DNA of 12,214 bases, from contig JAKDKI010000035.1 in the NCBI GenBank assembly GCA_030453435.1, positions 1-12,214 on the forward strand, in the 5' to 3' direction. This DNA comes from Kocuria sp. Its GTDB lineage: Bacteria > Actinomycetota > Actinomycetes > Actinomycetales > Micrococcaceae. The notes under the pieces were generated by a model. That model searched no databases. It saw nothing but the letters and a program-made list of their open reading frames with translations, and was not told where the DNA came from. The translations under genes were made by a program, and so were the position numbers. Shown here one piece after another: positions 6,451-12,214 of the stretch (position 1 is its first letter; every line of letters starts with the position of its first letter).

Positions 6451-7124
6451 GAGCGTTCTCCTGCCATTCTGAGCCCTGGCGAGGTCACCAGGCGTTGAAT
6501 CAGAGCCAAAATCGCGTCCGCGGCGAGCGCGAGCACCGCCACGAGGACCACGGAGGCCAGCATCCGCGAGTAGTCACGCACGGCGAGCCCGTCGATCAAG
6601 TATCGCCCCAGGCCGCCCAGGTTGATGTAGGCCACGATGGTCACGGTCGCGAGCACCTGCAGCGCCGCATTGCGGATACCGCCCAGGATCACGGGCAGCG
6701 CCACGGGGATCTCCACTCGCGTGAGTGTCTGGCGCTCGGTCATGCCCATGGCGCGGGCGCCGTCCACCAGCGCCGGGGACACGGAGGCCACCCCGGAGTA
6801 CGTGCCGGACAGGATGGGCGGGATGGCCAGCAGCACGAGCGCCAGGATGGGCGGCATCAGGCCCAACCCCATGAGCAGGGTGAACAGAGTCAGCAGACCC
6901 AGCGTGGGCAGTGATCGCAGCGCACCGGTGATACCGACGACCACGCCGCTGCCGCGCCCGGTGTGTCCCACCCACAGCCCCAGGGGCACGGCAATGATCA
7001 GGGCGATCGCCATGGTGAGGCCCGTATAGCCCAGGTGTTCGAGCATGCGCTGCGGGATGCCTGACGTGCCGGTCCAGTTCGTGGGGTCGGTGAGGAATTC
7101 GAGGGCCTGATCGATCAGGTTCAT
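6447..7124 (-). CDS. Osmoprotectant ABC transporter permease, second copy
   Basis: A 225-residue inner-membrane permease with about five to six hydrophobic segments (roughly 33-55, 60-85, 88-108, 145-170, 190-212). The EAA loop that contacts the ATPase is DGARAMGMTERQTLTRVEIP (121-140), followed by ALPVILGGIRNA. Such permeases form a heterodimer with the other permease of the operon. The ATG (7124) overlaps the preceding stop codon by 4 bp and the ribosome site is weak (GGGGGTG), so translation is probably coupled. The order ATPase-permease-permease-binding protein differs from the Bacillus opuC order, so I do not assign CB or CD to either permease. Tyr-Ser-Gly-containing loop 107-111 and family length are normal. 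Confidence 0.9.
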   Translation of the reverse strand: MNLIDQALEFLTDPTNWTGTSGIPQRMLEHLGYTGLTMAIALIIAVPLGLWVGHTGRGSGVVVGITGALRSLPTLGLLTLFTLLMGLGLMPPILALVLLAIPPILSGTYSGVASVSPALVDGARAMGMTERQTLTRVEIPVALPVILGGIRNAALQVLATVTIVAYINLGGLGRYLIDGLAVRDYSRMLASVVLVAVLALAADAILALIQRLVTSPGLRMAGERS

Positions 7125-7903
7125 GCGGTTGCACCCCCGGATTCAACGCTGGCGATGGAGCGGGCGCGCTGGGAGTCCTCATCCTTGGTCTCGCTACCGT
7201 GGCCCGTGACCGTGCGCTTGCCGGTGCCGTCACCGCTGCCCGCGCGATCCGAATTCTTGGTGGTGGCCTGCCCCGCCCGGCGCCAGCCGGTGAGGACGTG
7301 GCCGATCAGACGCAGCAACTGGTCGAGCACCACGGCCAGGATCACGGTGGCCACAATGCCCACCACGATCTCGGACATGATGGAGCGGCGCAGTCCGTCC
7401 GTGAACAACGTGCCCAGGGATTGGATGCCGATCACCGCGCCCACCGACACCATGGAAATATTCGACACCGTGGCCACACGCAGGCCCGCAATCATCACGG
7501 GCACCGCTAGCGGCAGTTCCACGCCGAAGAAGCGGCGCACGGGCTTGTAACCCATGGCCGTGGCGGCCTGCAGGATGTCCTTGTCCACGGCCTCGAACGC
7601 GTCCACGCACGAGCGCACCAAAATGGCGATCACATACAGGGTCAGCGCCACGATCACGTTGATCAGCGACGTCATCTGGGTGCCCAGGATCAGCGGCAAC
7701 ACCACGAACAGGGTGAGCGAGGGAATCGTGTAGAGCAGCGACGATCCGGTCACGAACAGTGGCCGCAGCCACTTGCTACCCGCGGCCAGCCGGGCCAGGG
7801 GCACCGAGATCAGCAGCCCCACGACCACGGGGATCACCGATTGCAGCAGGTGGGTTCCCGTGAGTTCGAAGACGGTCGACCAATTATTCGACAGCCAGTT
7901 CAC
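7121..7903 (-). CDS. Osmoprotectant ABC transporter permease, first copy
   Basis: A 260-residue permease with hydrophobic segments near 18-40, 50-72, 78-98, 135-160 and 178-203. The EAA loop is QAATAMGYKPVRRFFGVELP (112-131), followed by AVPVMIAGLRVA, the signature for docking to the ATPase. After residue 210 there is a hydrophilic, Gly/Ser/Thr/Asp-rich tail of about 50 residues that the core family does not need; it is probably cytosolic and disordered. The start is GTG (7903-7901), which overlaps the ATPase stop codon by 4 bp (GTGA), with GGGAG 6 nt upstream. It should pair with the second permease to form the translocation pore for the solute. Confidence 0.9.
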   Translation of the reverse strand: MNWLSNNWSTVFELTGTHLLQSVIPVVVGLLISVPLARLAAGSKWLRPLFVTGSSLLYTIPSLTLFVVLPLILGTQMTSLINVIVALTLYVIAILVRSCVDAFEAVDKDILQAATAMGYKPVRRFFGVELPLAVPVMIAGLRVATVSNISMVSVGAVIGIQSLGTLFTDGLRRSIMSEIVVGIVATVILAVVLDQLLRLIGHVLTGWRRAGQATTKNSDRAGSGDGTGKRTVTGHGSETKDEDSQRARSIASVESGGATA

Positions 7904-9132
7904 GGCTGCTCCCGCCGGTCGAAGCGCTCGTTGCGTTGCTCCTCGATTGCCCGCATGATTTCGTCACCGCGCAGGATGCCGGCCACGGAGCCGTCCTCGT
8001 GAACGGCCACGGCCTGGCCGGAGGGCGAGGACAGCGCGGCGTCCAGGGCGGTACGCAGTGAATCGCCGGCGCGCCAAAGCGTGCCACCCACGCGCAGCTC
8101 TTCGCGCGGCGCCGGGGTCCCGGCACCGTCCAGGGGCAGCCATCCCAGCGGTGCGTTCCGTTCGTTGACCAGCAGGATCCAACCCTCCGACGACGCCGTT
8201 CCCGCACCGTCTCGCACGCCGGCGTGCGTGACGTGGTCGGCGGCGTCGTGAGAACCGCCCTGAGCGCCGTCGGCCTCCCAGGGAGCGGACGCGCCGTGGC
8301 CGGAATCGACCCGCGAGCGCTGGCCGGTCTCCGCGTTGAGCACCGTGACGGGGTGGACGGCCACGGGTGCGCGGTCGAAGGTCAGGGAACGGAAGCCGCG
8401 ATCACGACCGATGAAGTCCGCCACGAAGTCATCGGCGGGTGCGCGCAGCAGCTCCTCAGGAGTGGCGTACTGGGCCAGTTTGCCGCCGCGGGCAAAAACG
8501 GCCACGCGGTTTCCGAGAGTAATGGCCTCGTCGATGTCGTGGGTGACGAAAACAATGGTGCGGTGTAGCCGCTTCTGCAGGTCCAGGAGTTCGCGCTGCA
8601 GGTCCTGACGCACCACGGGGTCCACCGCGGAGAAGGGTTCGTCCATGAGCAGGATGGGCGGGTCTGCGGCGAGCGCTCGAGCCACGCCCACGCGCTGCTG
8701 CTGGCCGCCGGACAACTGCGCCGGATAGCGGGTGGCCAGGGACTCGTCCAGACCCACGGACCCGAGGAGTTCGCGAGCGTTGGCACGCGCCGTGGATTTG
8801 GAGACCCCGTTCAATCGGGGCACCGTGGCGATGTTGTCTTCCACCGTGCGATGGGGCATGAGCCCGGACTGCTGCATCACGTAGCCCATGGAACGGCGCA
8901 GCTGCGCGGCGGGGATGTCCGCCACGTTGCGACCATTGACCTCCACCGTGCCGGAGGAGGGTTCCACCATGCGATTGAGCATGCGGAGTGAGGTGGTTTT
9001 GCCGCAGCCGGAAGGACCGACGAACACGGTGAGTGAGCCGGTGGGGATCTCCAGATCCAGGTGATCCACTGCGGTGGTCCCGTTGGGGTACACCTTGCTC
9101 ACGCCTGAATAGCGAATGGCCGTTTCGGTCAT
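7900..9132 (-). CDS. opuCA: Osmoprotectant ABC transporter ATPase with C-terminal CBS-like region
   Basis: A 410-residue cytosolic ATPase that powers the importer. The nucleotide-binding domain fills about 1-245: Walker A GPSGCGKTT (39-47), Q-loop near 87, signature LSGGQ (140-144), Walker B ILLMDE (160-165) and H-loop His198. This family (OpuCA/ProV) senses ionic strength or cyclic di-nucleotides through CBS domains. Here a CBS-like segment is recognisable (LVNERNAPLGWLPLD near 321-335, then the repeat around 357-397 with QAVAVHEDGSVAGILRGDEI). It follows a Gly/Ala/His/Asp-rich linker (about 270-316) of unusual length. The start is uncertain. ATG at 9132 fits the family N-terminus and has GGAAGGGA upstream. 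An in-frame ATG at 9183 would add 17 residues and has AAGGGAG at 7 nt. First gene of a four-gene operon. Confidence 0.92.
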   Translation of the reverse strand: MTETAIRYSGVSKVYPNGTTAVDHLDLEIPTGSLTVFVGPSGCGKTTSLRMLNRMVEPSSGTVEVNGRNVADIPAAQLRRSMGYVMQQSGLMPHRTVEDNIATVPRLNGVSKSTARANARELLGSVGLDESLATRYPAQLSGGQQQRVGVARALAADPPILLMDEPFSAVDPVVRQDLQRELLDLQKRLHRTIVFVTHDIDEAITLGNRVAVFARGGKLAQYATPEELLRAPADDFVADFIGRDRGFRSLTFDRAPVAVHPVTVLNAETGQRSRVDSGHGASAPWEADGAQGGSHDAADHVTHAGVRDGAGTASSEGWILLVNERNAPLGWLPLDGAGTPAPREELRVGGTLWRAGDSLRTALDAALSSPSGQAVAVHEDGSVAGILRGDEIMRAIEEQRNERFDRREQP

Positions 9133-9227
9133 GCCCTTGAAGTCCCTTCCGTGACGTGCATTCATCCTATCCAGGGAGATCATCAGTGTGCTCCCTTATT
9201 TCGTGGTGTTGTCATGCGTTTGTTTTT

Positions 9228-9242
9228 TGAGAACCATTCTTA
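9228..9242 (+). promoter_or_regulatory. Zur-box-like operator
   Basis: TGAGAACCATTCTTA is an imperfect palindrome. It matches the actinobacterial Zur consensus as I recall it (TGAAAATGATTTTCA) at 10 of 15 positions, including TGA.AA and ATT.T..A. It abuts a candidate -10 (TATTAG, 9241-9246) and lies 14 bp upstream of the CobW-family gene. Zinc-loaded Zur would block RNA polymerase there and repress the pair during zinc sufficiency. The two downstream genes are typical Zur targets, which supports the call. Confidence 0.65.
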
Positions 9243-9255
9243 TTAGAGTGGCGGC

Positions 9256-10506
9256 ATGCGTTTCGTCATCGTCAGCTCCCTGGATGCCCTGGCACGCCTG
9301 GCTGCCGCGAAGTACCTGGCCCGCCGCTGGCCCTCGGCTGAATTCATCCGGTGGGACATCACTGCGGACGGCGCCCTGATGCGCAAGCATCACCGCAACG
9401 GAAACCTCCGCTTCCTACACGCGTCGCCACTAGACGTCGCGCATGCCGGCCACCCGGACCAGGACGCCGCAGCTCGTCACGACCTTGCCCACCACGTGGC
9501 CCCACAAACCTCCGCGTCCGCAGATGATGAGCTCACCGTATTGCTGCTCCCCATGGGGTTCCCGTCAGAGGAAGCCGTGGCCGCACTGCGCCCCTCGGGA
9601 CGAGCCCCCGAATCCCCGGAGGTCCACGTTCAGTCGGTGATTTTCGCCGTGGATCCCGAAACCGTGGAAGACACCCTGTGGGACGTGTCCCCCGCCGTGG
9701 AAGTCGACTCGCGTCCTGAACTTCCCACCGTCCATGCAACCCAGAAGGGCGAGCCCCACTTCATACCCGAACGGGAATACTGCCGAACCACCGGTGAGTT
9801 CCTGGCCGCGGAAGTTGCCTATAGCTCCAGCCTGCTCGCGGTCAACAACCTGGATGCCGCTCTGGCGCCGCATCATCCCGATCGCTGGGAACGCGGTATA
9901 GAACTCATCGGCGAGATCGCCCCGCACCTGACCATCGTGGATGCCACGGCCACGCCCCGCCGCAGCTCCTCCACGCACGCCGGGATGTTCGCGAGCTTCG
10001 ACGAACACGCCGCGAAGCAGCGGCGTAGTCCGGGGAGCATTCCCGAGTACGACGGCGCCGCGGCATCGACCGTCGTGTTGCGCACCTCCCAGCCTGTGGA
10101 CCCCGCGATGTTCCATCGCGCCCTGGGCACGATGGTCGCCGGCGCCTGCCGCGTGCGGGGAACGGTGCATTTCCACGCGGATCCGTCCCGCACCGTGGCC
10201 ATCGAGGGGGTGGGGCCGCACGTGTGGTTCGAACCCAAGGAGCCGGAACCCATGACGCTCGACTACATCGCGTCCGTGTTGAACGCGAGCACTGCGGAGA
10301 ACGCCCTGCCGGGCCGATCCGCGCAACACGTCTCGCTGTTACCCGATGGGCTGTGTGGCTGCGCGATTGCGATCACCGGGTCGTTCCTGGACGGCGGGCA
10401 GCTGCACGAACTACTTCAGGCCGCCACGGGTGGCCCACCGAACGAGCCGCCCTCGGCCAACCCCTTTCAAGACAACCCGCCACACACCACAAAGGAGACA
10501 CCATGA
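9256..10506 (+). CDS. CobW-family protein without P-loop, probable zinc-starvation factor
   Basis: A 416-residue protein whose C-terminal half carries a CobW C-terminal domain (about 272-325: [18 protein letters not shown], then [19 protein letters not shown]), and near its end NPFQDN, resembling the DPF..W end of mycobacterial Rv0106-like proteins. Normal CobW/COG0523 GTPases deliver metal using a GxxGxGKT P-loop and a GCxCC metal motif. Neither is seen: the N-terminus reads [20 protein letters not shown] and only a degraded NKxD-like NNLD (197-200) remains. A histidine-rich stretch (His55, 63, 66, 75, 79, 80) occurs where the CxCC region is expected. GTP hydrolysis is therefore doubtful. 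The ATG at 9256 lies 10 bp after the candidate -10, with no Shine-Dalgarno, so the mRNA may be leaderless. The stop overlaps the L36 start (ATGA). The Zur-like site and L36 partner support a zinc role. Confidence 0.75.
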   Translation: MRFVIVSSLDALARLAAAKYLARRWPSAEFIRWDITADGALMRKHHRNGNLRFLHASPLDVAHAGHPDQDAAARHDLAHHVAPQTSASADDELTVLLLPMGFPSEEAVAALRPSGRAPESPEVHVQSVIFAVDPETVEDTLWDVSPAVEVDSRPELPTVHATQKGEPHFIPEREYCRTTGEFLAAEVAYSSSLLAVNNLDAALAPHHPDRWERGIELIGEIAPHLTIVDATATPRRSSSTHAGMFASFDEHAAKQRRSPGSIPEYDGAAASTVVLRTSQPVDPAMFHRALGTMVAGACRVRGTVHFHADPSRTVAIEGVGPHVWFEPKEPEPMTLDYIASVLNASTAENALPGRSAQHVSLLPDGLCGCAIAITGSFLDGGQLHELLQAATGGPPNEPPSANPFQDNPPHTTKETP

Positions 10507-10625
10507 AGGTCCGTAATTCGCTACGCGCGCTCAAGAAGATTCCCGGTTCCCAGATCGTGCGACGTCGCGGCCGCACCTACGTGATCAACAAGAAGAACCC
10601 GCGCATGAAGGCCCGCCAAGGCTGA
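10503..10625 (+). CDS. rpmJ: Ribosomal protein L36, zinc-independent (type B, YkgO-like)
   Basis: A 40-residue basic protein of the 50S ribosomal subunit, the C-minus paralogue of L36. It begins [15 protein letters not shown] and ends [10 protein letters not shown], the type B pattern. The zinc-ribbon ligands of ordinary L36 (three Cys and one His) are all absent, so it needs no zinc. In zinc starvation such paralogues replace the zinc protein and free the metal. It has a strong ribosome site (AAAGGAGA, 10491-10498, inside the upstream gene) and its ATG overlaps the preceding stop by 4 bp, so it is translationally coupled to the CobW-family gene and should share its Zur control. Confidence 0.95.
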   Translation: MKVRNSLRALKKIPGSQIVRRRGRTYVINKKNPRMKARQG

Positions 10626-10639
10626 ACCCAGACCGTGCC

Positions 10640-11257
10640 TCAGGCCTGCCGATGATCACCCCGGTGGTCATCGGCAGTCTCGTCTGCGGCGAGAAACTCG
10701 GCGGGAATCCGGTCGGCACCGGCCACGTCCGTGAGCAATTGGGGGTCGATGGGAACGCCGCGGCGCAGCACGCTGATACCGCCGCCGGGCTCATGGAGCA
10801 CGCAGGCGATCTCCTCGTAGGAACGAACACCCGCGCGACGCAACGCCCCGTGCAATTCCCAGATGGTGATGTGTGAGCGTTTGAGCGTCTTCTCTTGGAT
10901 CTCCGGGCCGATCATGAGCAACCGTGCCGGGCTGTTCATGAGTTTGTGCACGCGCATCGAGGAACGCAGCTGGCCGAACACGGCCTCCAGAATGAACAGG
11001 GTGGCCAGACCCAGGATGCCGCTGGTCAACGTGGGCGGGTGACCAAGGATCACACGGCCGGCCACCGATCCGAGCATGACCGTGACGACCACATCGAAGG
11101 TCGACATGGCCATGAGTACGCGCTGACCGAAGATGCGCACGAACAGCAGGAAAGCCACGTAGATCCCCACCGCGGACAGCACCACGGCGATTGCATGTGA
11201 TCCCGTAATGCCCAGTTCCTCGAACAACTGGTCGGGCAGTGAGACGTTCATCGGCAT
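10640..11257 (-). CDS. DUF421 (YetF/YcaP-type) membrane protein
   Basis: A 205-residue inner-membrane protein with three hydrophobic segments (about 20-44, 53-71, 77-96) followed by a cytosolic DUF421 domain of roughly 110 residues. Family landmarks are present: RIFGQRVLMAMSTFDVVVT (41-59), the G-S pair at 63-64, WELHGALRRAGVRSYEEI (133-150) and a CVLHEPGGGISVL strand pair (152-164). The molecular function of the family is not established. ATG at 11257 lies 6 nt after a TAATCT -10-like sequence, with no Shine-Dalgarno, so a leaderless mRNA is possible. ATG at 11251 is an alternative. It also lies only 19 bp after the ABC exporter gene on the same strand, so read-through is equally possible. 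The C-terminal tail (DDHRGDHRQA) is encoded by a hairpin-forming stretch. It is convergent with L36, 14 bp apart. Confidence 0.88.
   Translation of the reverse strand: MPMNVSLPDQLFEELGITGSHAIAVVLSAVGIYVAFLLFVRIFGQRVLMAMSTFDVVVTVMLGSVAGRVILGHPPTLTSGILGLATLFILEAVFGQLRSSMRVHKLMNSPARLLMIGPEIQEKTLKRSHITIWELHGALRRAGVRSYEEIACVLHEPGGGISVLRRGVPIDPQLLTDVAGADRIPAEFLAADETADDHRGDHRQA
10648..10675. terminator. Hairpin between convergent genes, inside the DUF421 3' end
   Basis: GCCGATGATCACC (10648-10660) and GGTGGTCATCGGC (10663-10675) pair over 13 positions with one imperfect pair. The hairpin starts 22 nt after the L36 stop codon and lies inside the last codons of the convergent DUF421 gene. No clear T run follows, so it may act as a weak terminator for the plus-strand pair. 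Confidence 0.4.
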
Positions 11258-11263
11258 GACGTT

Positions 11264-11269
11264 AGATTA
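11264..11269 (-). promoter_or_regulatory. Possible -10 element for DUF421
   Basis: TAATCT on the minus strand (11269-11264) ends 6 nt before the ATG at 11257, which is the geometry of a leaderless promoter. No good -35 is seen. The element sits between the ABC exporter stop codon and the DUF421 gene. Confidence 0.35.
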
Positions 11270-11276
11270 GGCTCGC

Positions 11277-12214
11277 TCACTCGGTGGTGGAGAACTGTGT
11301 TTCATAGAGTTCCGCGTAACGACCGTCCGCTTCGAGCAGTTCTTGGTGCGTGCCGCGCTCCACGATCCGCCCGGCTTCGATCACCAGGATCTGGTCTGCC
11401 TGGCGAATGGTCGAGAGTCGGTGGGCAATCACGATGGCAGTACGGCCGATCATGGCCTCGCTCAGGGCAGCCTGCACGTGCGCCTCGTTGGTGGAATCCA
11501 GTGCGGAAGTGGCCTCGTCCAGGATGACCACCCGTGGCTGGGCAAGCAGCAACCGAGCAATCGTGAGGCGCTGACGCTCACCACCGGACAACCGGTAACC
11601 GCGCTCTCCCACCACGGTGTCCAGGCCGTCCGGGAGGGATTCGATCACGTGCTTCATACGAGCGCGGTCCAGGGCGTGCCAGAGGTCCTCATCGATGGAT
11701 TCCGGCCGAGCCAGGGCCAGGTTCGCGCGGATCGTGTCGTGGAACAGGTGGCCGTCCTGCATGACCATGCCCACGGTGTCCCGCAGGGATTCGAACGTGG
11801 TCTCGCGGACGTCTTGGCCACCCAAGCGGACGGCGCCGGTATCGACGTCGTACAGGCGGGCCACGAGCTGGGCGATCGTGGATTTACCGGCCCCTGAGGA
11901 CCCCACCAGGGCCACGGTGTGACCGGGCTGGGCGTTGAAGGAGATCCCGTGGAGCACCTCTTCGCCACCCCGCGAATCCAGAACCGCCACGTCCTCCAGG
12001 GATGCCAGAGAAACCTGTTCGGCCGAAGGGTAGCCGAAATGAACGTCGTCGAACTCCACGGACGCGGGACCGGCGTCAATCGCTCGGGCATCGGGTGCTT
12101 CACGAATGAGGGGCTTGATGTCGAGCACCTCGAACACGCGCTCGAAGCTCACCACGGCGCTCATGATGTCCATGTGGGCGTTGGCCAACATGGTCAACGG
12201 GGTATATAGCCTGG
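11277..12214 (-). CDS. ABC exporter (fused membrane/ATPase half-transporter), C-terminal part
   Basis: The reading frame stays open to the window edge, so the N-terminal membrane domain is cut off. The visible start, RLYTPLTMLANAHMDIMSA, is the end of the last transmembrane segment and the coupling helix region, followed by VSFERVFEVLD as in MsbA/ABCB-type exporters. The nucleotide domain is intact: A-loop Tyr in HFGYP, Walker A GSSGAGKST, Q-loop in MVMQD, signature LSGGE, Walker B VVILDE with catalytic Glu, D-loop SALD and H-loop in IAHRLST. About 20 extra residues (SAEQVSLASLEDVAVLDSRG) lie between the A-loop and the next strand, an insertion I associate with an actinobacterial exporter subgroup. 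The substrate is unknown. Any start codon inside this stretch is an artefact of truncation. Confidence 0.93.
   Translation of the reverse strand, partial: RLYTPLTMLANAHMDIMSAVVSFERVFEVLDIKPLIREAPDARAIDAGPASVEFDDVHFGYPSAEQVSLASLEDVAVLDSRGGEEVLHGISFNAQPGHTVALVGSSGAGKSTIAQLVARLYDVDTGAVRLGGQDVRETTFESLRDTVGMVMQDGHLFHDTIRANLALARPESIDEDLWHALDRARMKHVIESLPDGLDTVVGERGYRLSGGERQRLTIARLLLAQPRVVILDEATSALDSTNEAHVQAALSEAMIGRTAIVIAHRLSTIRQADQILVIEAGRIVERGTHQELLEADGRYAELYETQFSTTE

Noticed and set aside
9228..9242. Iron (Fur/IdeR) box instead of Zur
   Set aside because: The TGA.AA..ATT.T core and the zinc-free L36 downstream fit Zur; IdeR sites have a different TTAGG-type pattern.
9883..10255. Antisense and alternative-frame open frames inside the CobW-family gene
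   Set aside because: They are Arg/Pro-rich shadow translations without ribosome sites; the +1 frame has the CobW C-terminal domain and couples to L36.

Overview
The window looks like chromosome from a high-GC actinobacterium, probably order Micrococcales and perhaps Micrococcaceae. The grounds are GC-rich coding DNA, GTG and TTG starts beside ATG, purine-rich Shine-Dalgarno sites, apparently leaderless genes, actinobacterial DnaA boxes, an actinobacterial SodA and a Zur-type site before a zinc-starvation gene pair. The genus is inferred, not proven. No tRNA, rRNA, insertion sequence, phage gene or CRISPR array is visible.

Layout. 1-57 (-) holds the first 19 codons of a D-2-hydroxyacid dehydrogenase cut by the window edge. 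255-875 (-) is superoxide dismutase, divergent from a GNAT acetyltransferase (1021-1566, +); their shared intergenic region carries two inverted repeats. 1597-2109 and 2221-2712 (-) are two tandem SRPBCC-fold paralogues. 2713-3106 has no gene but holds a cluster of DnaA boxes. 3156-5165 (-) is a complete amylosucrase (GH13) with a strong terminator after it and a palindromic operator candidate before it. 5340-5500 holds a second DnaA-box group plus the terminator of the next operon.

5500-9132 (-) is a four-gene operon with 4-bp overlaps: ATPase with a C-terminal CBS-like region, two permeases and a substrate-binding lipoprotein. It is an OpuC/ProU-type importer for glycine betaine or related compatible solutes. 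9256-10625 (+) is a translationally coupled pair behind a Zur-box-like site: a degenerate CobW-family protein and the zinc-independent ribosomal protein L36. 10640-11257 (-) is a DUF421/YetF-type membrane protein. 11277-12214 (-) is the C-terminal part of an ABC exporter that runs off the window.

Most genes are recognisable housekeeping or stress functions: oxidative stress, osmotic stress, zinc starvation and sucrose/alpha-glucan metabolism. The less ordinary signals are the two DnaA-box clusters that flank the amylosucrase gene far from any visible dnaA/dnaN, which share a long identical core; the CobW-like protein that has lost its P-loop and CxCC motif but has a histidine-rich stretch; and several palindromes at promoters.
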